64,000 nucleotides of DNA from JAWPMV01 sp038527215 (lineage in GTDB: Bacteria; Bacteroidota; Bacteroidia; J057), in contig JBCBGC010000011.1 in NCBI GenBank assembly GCA_038527215.1, positions 1 through 64,000 of the forward strand, in the 5' to 3' direction. The position numbers and the translations under genes are program-made. Under the pieces are notes generated by a model. It saw nothing but the letters and a program-made list of their open reading frames with translations. It did not search any database and was not told the origin of the DNA. Below, in pieces: positions 26,345-34,576 of the stretch (positions within the stretch are counted from its first letter, which is position 1; each line of letters opens with the position of its first letter).

Positions 26345-27304
26345 CTAGAAGGAAGATATTTTTACCCTTATGAGATCTTGATTAAGGGCTTCCAATTTGA
26401 AATTGACAAATTCTCCGAAACTCAGTCTATGGAGAAAATCGGCCAGGTCATACTGTTGTAAAACGGTTCCTTCCTCACCGATCACCGCTACCTTGGCTGG
26501 AAAGCGTTCGTCAGAAACCAGGATGGAAATGAGAGAATCCTTGGTCTCTAAGGGTACACTGATATCGGTGAGGACTGCAAATTGGTCTTTCAACCAATCT
26601 TCCGGAGAAGCGGAGGGACTGGTGAAGAGCCCAAATTGGAAGACGAGAAAAGCAATGATGGTAATAGCGCCCAGCAGGGCCACTATGATTCCATAACGAC
26701 GGATCAGGCTATGAGATTGTACGTTCCACCTATTTGCCCGGCTTGGGAGTTCCCGGACAGGCCTGATGTCAGGATGTACCAGCGCCTGTAGGTTAATGAC
26801 TGTTTCAGAAAATACCTTATAAAAACTATCCATCTCTATCACCCCTTGCTCCATCTGCACTTTGGCTTGTTGGAAATGCGCCTGGATGAGGCTCAGGTCT
26901 GCTGAGGTATAGTCATGGGCAGCTTGTTGCGCTTCGAGCAGTTGAAAGGCTTCCTGGAGTTGCGCGGCTCGGAGCTTTTCATCCAATTGCTTCCTTAGTC
27001 TCAACAAAGAGGGGGCTGCAGGAGCTTCTTCTGTTGAAGCTGATTTTCTGTTGCCGTGAGTCGCATAATCCGCCGTCAGAGAAAAAAGAGATTCACGTAA
27101 GCGGTTGTGTTCCAGCTCTTCTGCTTCGGAGGAGACGGTACCTTCGATCTTATCCAGCAGGAGATTGTGGTAGCGGGCTTGCAACAGCACCAGCCGCTGG
27201 TGAAGGCTGTGATTGGCAGGGAGCAAAGCCAACTGAGCAAAAGCAGCTTCCAGGTCATCCTGCGCAATGAGGCCTTGGATGGTGCTATATGGTTCCTTTT
27301 TCAT
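26345..27304 (-). CDS. Membrane protein with tandem EAD11-like domains
   Basis: The 319-residue protein begins with an EAD11-like (effector-associated domain 11) helical domain at about 6-82, with the typical LIAQDDLEAAFAQL start, a LVLLQARYHNLL helix, GTVSSEA and EHNRLRESLF. A second, more divergent copy follows at about 101-178 (GVIEMDSF in place of GTVSSEA). A membrane helix at about 204-226 leads to an extracytoplasmic domain (236-317). EADs are adaptor domains of NTP-dependent conflict and signalling systems, pairing with matching EADs on effectors. No effector with EAD11 is in the window. It heads a four-gene group, 165 bases downstream of the sigma/TPR pair. Confidence 0.7.
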   Translation of the reverse strand: MKKEPYSTIQGLIAQDDLEAAFAQLALLPANHSLHQRLVLLQARYHNLLLDKIEGTVSSEAEELEHNRLRESLFSLTADYATHGNRKSASTEEAPAAPSLLRLRKQLDEKLRAAQLQEAFQLLEAQQAAHDYTSADLSLIQAHFQQAKVQMEQGVIEMDSFYKVFSETVINLQALVHPDIRPVRELPSRANRWNVQSHSLIRRYGIIVALLGAITIIAFLVFQFGLFTSPSASPEDWLKDQFAVLTDISVPLETKDSLISILVSDERFPAKVAVIGEEGTVLQQYDLADFLHRLSFGEFVNFKLEALNQDLIRVKISSF

Positions 27305-27469
27305 CAGAGGGGGTGTAGAGGAAACTTACAGAAAAAACGGCATTTCCTCTATTTTACCTCAATGAAATAAGAAAAAGCTGGCAAAAAGGACCGGAAGCAG
27401 CTGGGACGCACTGGCAAATCCGCGTCTTGGATGATTCCGGTTTCTCTGATCTGGGGCAAAGCATACCCG

Positions 27470-28237
27470 TCAGTTTGATAAGGCTTTCCTTAATTGCTGA
27501 CTTTTTTGGTAGAAAAGGTGGTTGGGGTCTCCCGCGATTTCCCGGAGCCTATCCCATGGAATGTCTTTTCCCTCTATGAGAGGTAGCAGACACAGATACC
27601 AACTGGCATACTCCCGGATGGCTTTTTGGCTAGATTGGGTAGCCAAAGGTTCAAAGATTTCCCGGGCACGGTGTAGGGCTTCCTCGGAAGGCTGGGCATT
27701 CCCTTGTTGGAAGTAAGCATGACCCAACAACAGGGCACACCTTTCTGCTTGGGGGCTTTGCTCGGTACAATCCTTAAAGAAGGCGATGGCTTCCTGGTAA
27801 GCAGCATCCTGCAACAACTGGAGACCCAACTGCAGAGAATCTGGCTGGTCTAGGCCGCGCACCTGATACTCGTAGGTTGGGGTATAAGCCAGGGCGATTT
27901 CTGCCTGGGTCTGCTGAGGGGTAGTTGGCCAAAGCACCCACAAACAGAACAATAAGCCTATCATGGCGGCCGCAGACAGGTAATAGGTCATGTATCTGTT
28001 TCTGAGGAAAGACAAGGGCCAGGATTTTTTCCGATTGGCGTTCCAACGGTTTATTTTTTTTCTAAGCTGAGCTTGAAGCAACAATTCCATGCCTCTATAT
28101 TCGAGTTGGTAGAGGTGAATGAGTTCTCGCAATGCCTCATCTTCCTGAGCTTCTTGCTCCAGGGCTTGTGCGTCAGCCTGGCTGAGTTTGCCGAATACGT
28201 AGGCTTCCACTTTGCTATGATGGCGATAGATCTCCAT
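27470..28237 (-). CDS. TPR membrane protein, anti-sigma-like
   Basis: The 255-residue protein has a cytoplasmic helical N-terminus (about 1-80; acidic, with AYVFGKLSQADAQALEQEA resembling zinc-less anti-sigma domains), one membrane helix (about 84-104), and an extracytoplasmic TPR region (about 134-215). It begins seven bases after the ECF sigma stop, the usual position of a cognate anti-sigma factor. It probably sequesters that sigma until a periplasmic signal binds the TPR part. A zinc-binding HxxxCxxC motif is absent. Confidence 0.7.
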   Translation of the reverse strand: MEIYRHHSKVEAYVFGKLSQADAQALEQEAQEDEALRELIHLYQLEYRGMELLLQAQLRKKINRWNANRKKSWPLSFLRNRYMTYYLSAAAMIGLLFCLWVLWPTTPQQTQAEIALAYTPTYEYQVRGLDQPDSLQLGLQLLQDAAYQEAIAFFKDCTEQSPQAERCALLLGHAYFQQGNAQPSEEALHRAREIFEPLATQSSQKAIREYASWYLCLLPLIEGKDIPWDRLREIAGDPNHLFYQKSQQLRKALSN

Positions 28238-28244
28238 AGTGCAG

Positions 28245-28856
28245 TTATTTAGCAGTCTTCAAATACTGGGTAAGCGGAAAAAATTGTGGAACGTTTTTGA
28301 TGAGCCGTCGATACTTGGCCCTACATTTATCCATAATTCTATCCACCTGTTTATAAGTCAATTCCTCCGTCCAAATGGCGATCTCCTTGGAGCTGAGGTT
28401 TTCCTTGAACCGCATCAGGAGAAAATTCTGGCACCTTTCATCCAACTGGTCCACCGCTTCCCACAAGAGCCGGTCCCGTTCTTCCTGGCCGAGCCATTCC
28501 TCTTCAAAATCCTCCCCCTCTACCACCCATTTGTCCAGGGTGCTTTCCTGTAAAGGCTGTTCTTTTGTTCCCTCTCGATTGAAAAGTTTATTGATCATAT
28601 TCTGGCAGATTCGGATAAAATAAGGCAGCAGTTCCTCGGGATCTTGTTGACCACTTTTCCAGGCATATAATACCAGACGTTCAAAAGATTCTGAAATGAT
28701 GTCGTCTGCAGTAAGTCCTCCCGGAAATTTCCCCTGGATGCTGCGCCTTTGCAGGGAATTACGCACCCTGGGATCGTCAAGCAGGGAAAGGTATATTTCT
28801 TCAAGGCCGGTAAAGGGATCAGCGGTTTCCATGGCATTAGCTTTAGACCTTTTCAT
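28245..28856 (-). CDS. ECF-type RNA polymerase sigma factor
   Basis: From the preferred ATG (28856) the protein has 203 residues. Region 2 is seen in LTADDIISESFERLVLYAW and the following YFIRICQNMINKLF, and region 4 in LDERCQNFLLMRFKENLSSKEIA with its helix-turn-helix and a basic C-terminus. The region 2-4 linker is long and acidic. An upstream in-frame extension to 28964 has alternative ATGs, so the start is uncertain. With the TPR membrane protein just downstream it forms a sigma/anti-sigma pair. In Bacteroidota such pairs often neighbour TPR or CHAT genes. Likely targets are the adjacent clusters, which is inference. Confidence 0.85.
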   Translation of the reverse strand: MKRSKANAMETADPFTGLEEIYLSLLDDPRVRNSLQRRSIQGKFPGGLTADDIISESFERLVLYAWKSGQQDPEELLPYFIRICQNMINKLFNREGTKEQPLQESTLDKWVVEGEDFEEEWLGQEERDRLLWEAVDQLDERCQNFLLMRFKENLSSKEIAIWTEELTYKQVDRIMDKCRAKYRRLIKNVPQFFPLTQYLKTAK

Positions 28857-29199
28857 AGTGTGGTTTGGGTTAAGAAGGCTGGGGCTCCTTAATGAGACCC
28901 TTGCCTTTCTCAGCGTGATACTTTGTGAATTTGCCATTTTCTTGCCTAAGAATGATGATAACACTCCGTGATTTTTTAGCCTCTCCTACCTCTATAAGGA
29001 AGTCAATTTTGATATCTCCCCCCTGGGCCAGTTTTTTTTCACTTTCCTGAAAAATTCCCCCTGTCCGGGGGGAGATTCTGGTTTCTCATGCCTGAAATGA
29101 TTGTCAGGGGGACATCATTTTCAACCCATCAACCTGACATTCATCACAGCTATATCCTAGGCAATAGCTCCTTGTAGAACTTCTAAATATTAGACCATC

Positions 29200-29589
29200 A
29201 TGTTACAGAGAGCATGTTTACCGCTATTGCGGCTGGAGATTTTATGCACCTTTTTGGCAAAAACAGGCTTAGTAGTAATGCTCCTTTTGGGGGCAGGTAC
29301 GCTACAGGCCCAGGTGATCATAGAAGTGGAGGATATCAACTTTCTGGCTGGGGCTACGGAAGATCCGCCAACCGTAGAGGCCTTTCCCAATCCGGTGCAG
29401 GATGACCTGACCATCAGATCCTATCAGGGCCCCATAGATCACTTAACCATCACTGATGCTCAGGGTACGGTATGGCTTGAGGAAGACCAACCAGAGGGCA
29501 GTTATTCCGTTCCCCTCACGCCCGGACTTTATTGGATCAGTTGCCGGATCGGGAACGACCTATTCCAACTATCCATCGTGGTTATATAG
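29200..29589 (+). CDS. Miniature T9SS cargo protein
   Basis: The 129-residue protein consists of an export signal (about 1-38, cut near LQAQ) and little more than a T9SS-type C-terminal sorting domain: AFPNPVQDDLTI near 53, an ITDAQGTVW strand, a GLYWISC strand, then a short hydrophobic end instead of the usual basic residues. Only about 15 residues separate signal and sorting domain. It could be a decoy, a small surface peptide, or a remnant of a larger cargo. It is divergent from the sigma gene 343 bases away, which makes it a possible sigma target. A terminator follows. Confidence 0.65.
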   Translation: MLQRACLPLLRLEILCTFLAKTGLVVMLLLGAGTLQAQVIIEVEDINFLAGATEDPPTVEAFPNPVQDDLTIRSYQGPIDHLTITDAQGTVWLEEDQPEGSYSVPLTPGLYWISCRIGNDLFQLSIVVI

Positions 29590-29623
29590 CGCACCAAAAC
29601 GCCCCGAAACCCCGGTAGGCAAG

Positions 29624-29652
29624 ACCGCCCGTCCATAGCATGGATGGGCGGT
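29624..29652. terminator. Terminator between convergent genes
   Basis: CCGCCCGTCCAT (29625-29636) pairs with ATGGATGGGCGG (29640-29651) with one G-T wobble and a three-base loop, followed by TTATTTG. It ends the mini-cargo transcript and touches the stop codon of the minus-strand gene. Confidence 0.65.
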
Positions 29653-31031
29653 TATTTGCTGGTCCTTGCTAAGTAGGCCTCCATTTTTTGCTCCAACCAC
29701 TGCCGCTTATAAACGATGTCAAAACCCTTGAATTTTTGCCTGACCAATTGAGGGGGTTTATCCCGAACCATGAGGTCAAGTACGTCGAGGAAATGGGCAT
29801 ATCGCTTATAAGCAGAAGCATTTAAGTTCATGGACCGGTTCAAGTATTTTTTGGCTGATTCGATCGCATTTTCCAAGGCTATATCATAGCCCTGTTCATA
29901 AGCTGCACTGATTCTCAGGAGGTCAGCGGGGAATTTATAAACCTTATTGGTGAATCGTCTTTTTTTCAGTAGCACGCTTGTGCGCTCGAACTGCCCTGCA
30001 AAGAAATGAATCAAGGCTTGGTTGTAGGTTTCGGCTTCCGCGCGTTCCTGCCCGGGCAACTGTGGGAGGTGTTCCTCAAAAAAGGATCGGGCTTCCTGTA
30101 TCCGCCCAACATTCAGAAAAACGTTGATAATGTTTTTAAAATGGCGGCTAAGCATAAACTGATCAATGGCCAGCAGGTTCTCCGCAATGGCCCATTGGTA
30201 AATGTTCCATATCAGTTCCTGGTATACAGGTGAATCTGAATGTTGGATTTTTTGGATGGCGAGGTTAAGCAAAATGCTGCTGAAGTTGTGCTTTTCATCC
30301 AAAGGGATATGCGCTGATTGTTGCTTGACTTTCTCTAAGCACTGATGAATGGCTTCTGAGGGTGATGCTTCATTCAGATGGTAAAGGGCCAAATATACGG
30401 TTAGCATTTCATGCAGTGGGGCATCCTCGCCGGTCTCGTGAAGCGCTAGCCGATAAGCCTGGGGTAGGGCAGGGCCCTTTAAGCCTCTGGCAATCATGGC
30501 TCCCTTGATATATTCCAACAGTAACATCTCCTGATGAGCCTGGTACATTTCTGAATAATGAGCTTTACGGCCAGGTCTCTGGGTCAAAATGAGGTGCTCC
30601 TGCTGCATGGCCTTAAGCTCATATTTCAAGCGAAAATACCGAGCGTCTCTTAAGGGCTGATTTTCCAGCCGATTGTTCACCTTTTTGATCTCCTTCTCAA
30701 AAAGCCGCTGATCTTTCTTCCCCTTCAACGCCTGCATAAGAAAAAAATCCCTTTCTGCGGGATTCCGAAGCAGCTGCTTTTGAGCCAAATAGGCCTCTGC
30801 CAGTTCGGTTAGCTTTTCGCAAATGGATTTGAATAGCTGCTTGTCGAAGGGCTTTTCTCCATAAATTTTCCGCCAAATTTTCTCTGCATTCTTTCTTCCC
30901 CGCAGGGCATCATATAAGCGAAAAATAACATCCGTTTCGTCTGCTATTTTGAATTGCAACCACCGCCTAAGCTTGACGCGCTCGGCAGGGGTTAAGACGT
31001 CATAGAGTTCGAATATTTTGTGTTTATTCAA
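29652..31031 (-). CDS. Large helical protein of unknown function
   Basis: The 459-residue protein has no signal or membrane segment and is almost entirely helical, highly charged and rich in Tyr, Leu, Lys and Arg. The C-terminal half (about 250-430) has helix pairs reminiscent of TPR units, such as GRIQEARSFFEEHLPQL and AGQFERTSVLLKKR. The only start near the domain edge is TTG, giving MNKHKIFELYDVLTPAERVKL; no nearby ATG precedes the conserved-looking region. No catalytic motif is evident. It may be a cytoplasmic scaffold. Its promoter region is shared with the divergent CHAT gene. Confidence 0.6.
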   Translation of the reverse strand: MNKHKIFELYDVLTPAERVKLRRWLQFKIADETDVIFRLYDALRGRKNAEKIWRKIYGEKPFDKQLFKSICEKLTELAEAYLAQKQLLRNPAERDFFLMQALKGKKDQRLFEKEIKKVNNRLENQPLRDARYFRLKYELKAMQQEHLILTQRPGRKAHYSEMYQAHQEMLLLEYIKGAMIARGLKGPALPQAYRLALHETGEDAPLHEMLTVYLALYHLNEASPSEAIHQCLEKVKQQSAHIPLDEKHNFSSILLNLAIQKIQHSDSPVYQELIWNIYQWAIAENLLAIDQFMLSRHFKNIINVFLNVGRIQEARSFFEEHLPQLPGQERAEAETYNQALIHFFAGQFERTSVLLKKRRFTNKVYKFPADLLRISAAYEQGYDIALENAIESAKKYLNRSMNLNASAYKRYAHFLDVLDLMVRDKPPQLVRQKFKGFDIVYKRQWLEQKMEAYLARTSK

Positions 31032-31342
31032 TTTTTCTTACTCCTTAAATTTCGGGATAAGTAGTAAGTCGAAAATACAATATATTACCCTAAAAGAAAG
31101 ATTCAGAGGCTCTTTTCGAGAAAAAATTGCCCCGGTTAAAAATGTTGAAAATGGAGATAAGTGCAAATTTTCATCCTTGGAGGAATATATCCCGCAGACT
31201 TAACTTAAGATATAGCATAAGGGATGGAAAACCACTCTGCTTTGGCAAGAGAATCCCTTATCAATCCTGAGCCAGGCTTTGTCAGCCCCCTGATTGAACA
31301 CCTTGGTAACCTTTTCGACGCTCATTTACTCGAACAGCCCTC
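31032..31342. other. Divergent intergenic region, no gene seen
   Basis: This 311-base, AT-rich segment separates the divergent helical-protein and CHAT genes and must hold both promoters. I see no tRNA, convincing hairpin or repeat. No complete -33/-7 pair could be chosen with confidence. Confidence 0.45.
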
Positions 31343-34300
31343 ATGAACCTCAAGTCCCTAGCTATGTTGATGATCTGGTCCGTGTCTGGACTGATCTTTT
31401 TCAACCCTTTTATGCTAAAAGCCCAGGATGATACCCCTGCCGCTAAATTGGTAAGTCAGGCCCGTAAAAAAATCCTGTTACCTGATCTAAGTCTTGCGGA
31501 AAAAAATACCCTGCTGGCCCAGGCACTAGCGGGCTTGATAGACAGTGACGACCCTTCCACAGATGAATTAGGCACCTTGCATTGGGAAATTGCCATGGAT
31601 TTTTATCAGCTGTCGGCTTTTGAGGAGGTGATCCACCATTTTCAAGAGGCTGCGCAAGCATTTGAAAAAGTGTCTACCTGTGATAGCCTGCTGATAGAGA
31701 CCTATCGATACTTAGCTGTTTTTAATAACCACACCTTCAGACCCAGAGAAGCCCTCAACTGGTGTAAAAAGACCAAAGGCTGTTTATTGCCGGGAGAAAG
31801 CATGACCGACAGATTATTGCCTTTTTTGAGTAAAGTTGAAGGAGAGGCTTACCGTGATCTGGGCCAGTTGGATTCCGCCATACAGGCCCTCAAAAATTCC
31901 TTTCAACAAAGAAAACGGCTGGGAGCGGACCCCAAATCTTTGGGCGTTATTTTGAATAGCATTGGGGCAACTTATATGGAAGATAAGAGCGACAGTGCCA
32001 AGCATTACCTCATCGCTGCGCTGAATACTTTTGCCCAAATCAAAGACACTTTTCCAGGTCAGGACGGCATAGGGAGTTGCCTGGCCAATCTAGGGTCCTT
32101 TTATAATTCGAATTACGAATTTGACATGGCTGAGCTAATGTTGGAAACCTCAGCCCGTATTAAGGAATCCCTGGGGCAAAGCCCCATTATTCCTCTCTCC
32201 AATTTGTTGACCACCTACACGGAGACCGGCAAAGAAGAAGAAGCTAAAAAACTGGGCAGCTACCTGATTGACAGCCTGCAGGCTCGGGGCTTAGTCCTGG
32301 GGCGCATTTATTATTCTCTGGTTGCGGTGTATCGCAATCAGGGAGAGCTCGATTCAGCCCTTCAATATGTCCTGGCCGCCAAAGAAATTTTTCAACTTAT
32401 AGGGGCAAGTTTTGACCTTTCCCAGGCCTTGATGGTAGAGGGTGATATTTACAAAAAGAAGGACTTATATGATGAAGCAAACCAGAAATACCTGGAAAGC
32501 TTAGCTCTTTTAAAAGGAATTTTTGGTGATTCCGGCACCTTCCTGGCCATGATTACCAATCATCTTACAGAAAATGCCCTTAGGGCCGGAAATTATGAAG
32601 ATGCCATTCGCTTTAATGACCAGGCATTTCACCAACTGGGGCCTTATATGGAGGACTTAGGGGAAAGTATTCAACCCTTTCAGATTGACTTGATGCAAGC
32701 ATATTCCAGAAAGGCCTATACCTATTGGATTCTGTACCGGCAAAAGCAGGAACCCGCCTATTTGGATTCAGTCTTTCAGACCATGGATTTGGCGACCAAT
32801 AGTTTGCAACGGCAAGGGCATCAAATGCATGCGGGGGATTACCTGATTTTTCGGGATGTATTTGACGAAGCACTTAGGGTGGAGTTGGCCCTGTTCAATG
32901 AGGAATCGGAGGAACGAGTACGGCAAGCCATCAACCGCATTTTTATCCTGGCGGAAAAAAAACGAGCTTCTTTGCTAAGGTTGGGCTACTTGCAAAAGAA
33001 TAAGATGAACCTGGCCAGCTTGCCTGGCGAACCAAGAGCGGAATATTTGGGCCTGGAACAAAAAGACCGGGAGCTCGCCTACCAACTCAGAAGGCGATTG
33101 AGCAAGGGGGAAATAGCTTATGATTTGCTTGAGGATTGGGCAAAAAACCAGCAAAGCTTTTTACAAGCAAAATCCATCCTGCAAGCGGCTTCTCCCGATT
33201 TTTCTTCTACCCCCAATGATCTGCCCCTGAGGTCGCTTAACGAAATTCAACAACTCCTTTCTGAAGACGAGGTAATGTTGGAATATATCTACAAATATGA
33301 ACCGGTTTTTGATTCAACCTATATCTATACCCTGGTCCTTAAAAAACAAAGGAGTCATTTAGTCAGAAAGGTAATCCCTGGAGATTTCGGAGGAAGAATC
33401 GAGCAATTCCGGCGGAATACGACCGCGCTCGCTCAGCCTTTTCCGAGTCTCGAGCAGCAGGCCACCTATGTTAGGCAGGCTTATGAGCTATATCAGGTAT
33501 TGTGGGACCCGGTTAAGGATTTTTTATGGGATCATGAACGGGTGATGATCGTACCGGATGGCCCCTTGTCTGGGGTACCCTTTGATGCCTTACTGGAACA
33601 GCCGGTGCCTGATTTTATTGATTCAGACAGACAGGAATTTCGCAGCTTGCCCTACCTGATAAATCGGCATACCCTGAGTTATCAATTTTCTGCCGAACAT
33701 TGGGCCCTGCTTCAGGAAAGTGATCATCCACAGGCCAGCGGGGTATTGGGGATCGCTCCGGCATTTGACGGGCGAAGGTTTGAACCCTTGACCCACACCA
33801 GCGATGAGGTATCGAATATTCTGGCTGTCTGGGGCGGAAAGGTCCTGCTGGATTCTGCGGCCCAACTGGCTGCCTTTGTAAACCATCTTCCTGATTATGA
33901 CATCATCCATGTAGCCTCCCATGCCAAGGCCAATAACCAGGATCCGCAAGACAACTATATTGTCTTTTATTCTCCCTATACAGGGGAAAAGAGTATCCTG
34001 TATTTAAGAGATATTCATCACCTGGCAATCGATGTAGAAATGTTGGTTCTCAGTGCTTGTGAAACTTCCTCAGGCATAGAGCGAAAAGGGGAGGGTACGG
34101 TAAGCCTGGCGCATGCCTTTGCCTATGCAGGAAGCAAAAGTGTGGTTTCATCGCTGTGGGCAGTAAATGATAGTAAGTCCTCGAAATTGATGAAGAACTT
34201 CTATACGCTGCTGAGGGAAGGAAAAAGGAAGGATGAGGCGATGCGGAGCGCAAAGCTGGCCCTGCTGAGTGAAAGCACAGACCCTTATCCGGTTTTTTGG

Positions 34301-34456
34301 TCTGGCTTTGTGACCATAGGGGATATGCGCGCCTTTGACATCCCATCCTGGTGGAATACTCCCTGGTTTTGGGGAGTGGGACTGCTCCTGTTGCTCTTGG
34401 GTGCCTGGCTTCTATTCAGGCGACAAAACAGCCAAACCAGCGGTAAGCCGGGATAG
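31343..34456 (+). CDS. Secreted, membrane-anchored TPR-CHAT protein
   Basis: The 1037-residue protein has a signal peptide (about 1-27, ending KAQ), then TPR-like helix pairs to about residue 450, a helical linker, and a CHAT (caspase HetF-associated with TPRs) peptidase-like domain from about 640 to 990. The catalytic dyad is present: His near 860 in VASHAK and Cys near 906 in LSACETSSG. A hydrophobic helix at about 1004-1024 is followed by a basic end, so the protein should be anchored with the protease in the periplasm. CHAT proteases such as separase relatives and the gRAMP-linked TPR-CHAT cleave specific partners. The four-gene envelope module begins 120 bases downstream on the same strand. 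Confidence 0.85.
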   Translation: MNLKSLAMLMIWSVSGLIFFNPFMLKAQDDTPAAKLVSQARKKILLPDLSLAEKNTLLAQALAGLIDSDDPSTDELGTLHWEIAMDFYQLSAFEEVIHHFQEAAQAFEKVSTCDSLLIETYRYLAVFNNHTFRPREALNWCKKTKGCLLPGESMTDRLLPFLSKVEGEAYRDLGQLDSAIQALKNSFQQRKRLGADPKSLGVILNSIGATYMEDKSDSAKHYLIAALNTFAQIKDTFPGQDGIGSCLANLGSFYNSNYEFDMAELMLETSARIKESLGQSPIIPLSNLLTTYTETGKEEEAKKLGSYLIDSLQARGLVLGRIYYSLVAVYRNQGELDSALQYVLAAKEIFQLIGASFDLSQALMVEGDIYKKKDLYDEANQKYLESLALLKGIFGDSGTFLAMITNHLTENALRAGNYEDAIRFNDQAFHQLGPYMEDLGESIQPFQIDLMQAYSRKAYTYWILYRQKQEPAYLDSVFQTMDLATNSLQRQGHQMHAGDYLIFRDVFDEALRVELALFNEESEERVRQAINRIFILAEKKRASLLRLGYLQKNKMNLASLPGEPRAEYLGLEQKDRELAYQLRRRLSKGEIAYDLLEDWAKNQQSFLQAKSILQAASPDFSSTPNDLPLRSLNEIQQLLSEDEVMLEYIYKYEPVFDSTYIYTLVLKKQRSHLVRKVIPGDFGGRIEQFRRNTTALAQPFPSLEQQATYVRQAYELYQVLWDPVKDFLWDHERVMIVPDGPLSGVPFDALLEQPVPDFIDSDRQEFRSLPYLINRHTLSYQFSAEHWALLQESDHPQASGVLGIAPAFDGRRFEPLTHTSDEVSNILAVWGGKVLLDSAAQLAAFVNHLPDYDIIHVASHAKANNQDPQDNYIVFYSPYTGEKSILYLRDIHHLAIDVEMLVLSACETSSGIERKGEGTVSLAHAFAYAGSKSVVSSLWAVNDSKSSKLMKNFYTLLREGKRKDEAMRSAKLALLSESTDPYPVFWSGFVTIGDMRAFDIPSWWNTPWFWGVGLLLLLLGAWLLFRRQNSQTSGKPG

Positions 34457-34538
34457 ACCTCTCTGAGAAAATGAATACGTAACAGGCTGCAAAGACATTT
34501 TTTTGTTTTTCTATGATGCTTTAAAAACAAATCATACT

Positions 34539-34562
34539 GGGCGAATCTGAGAGATTCACCCC
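34539..34562 (+). promoter_or_regulatory. Leader hairpin before envelope module
   Basis: GAATCT (34543-34548) pairs with AGATTC (34552-34557), extended by GGG (34539-34541) with CCC after a single opposed mismatch. The hairpin ends about 15 bases before the first start codon of the four-gene module and has no T tract, so it looks more like a leader or translation-control element than a terminator. Confidence 0.4.
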
Positions 34563-34576
34563 TTAAAAAAAATACC

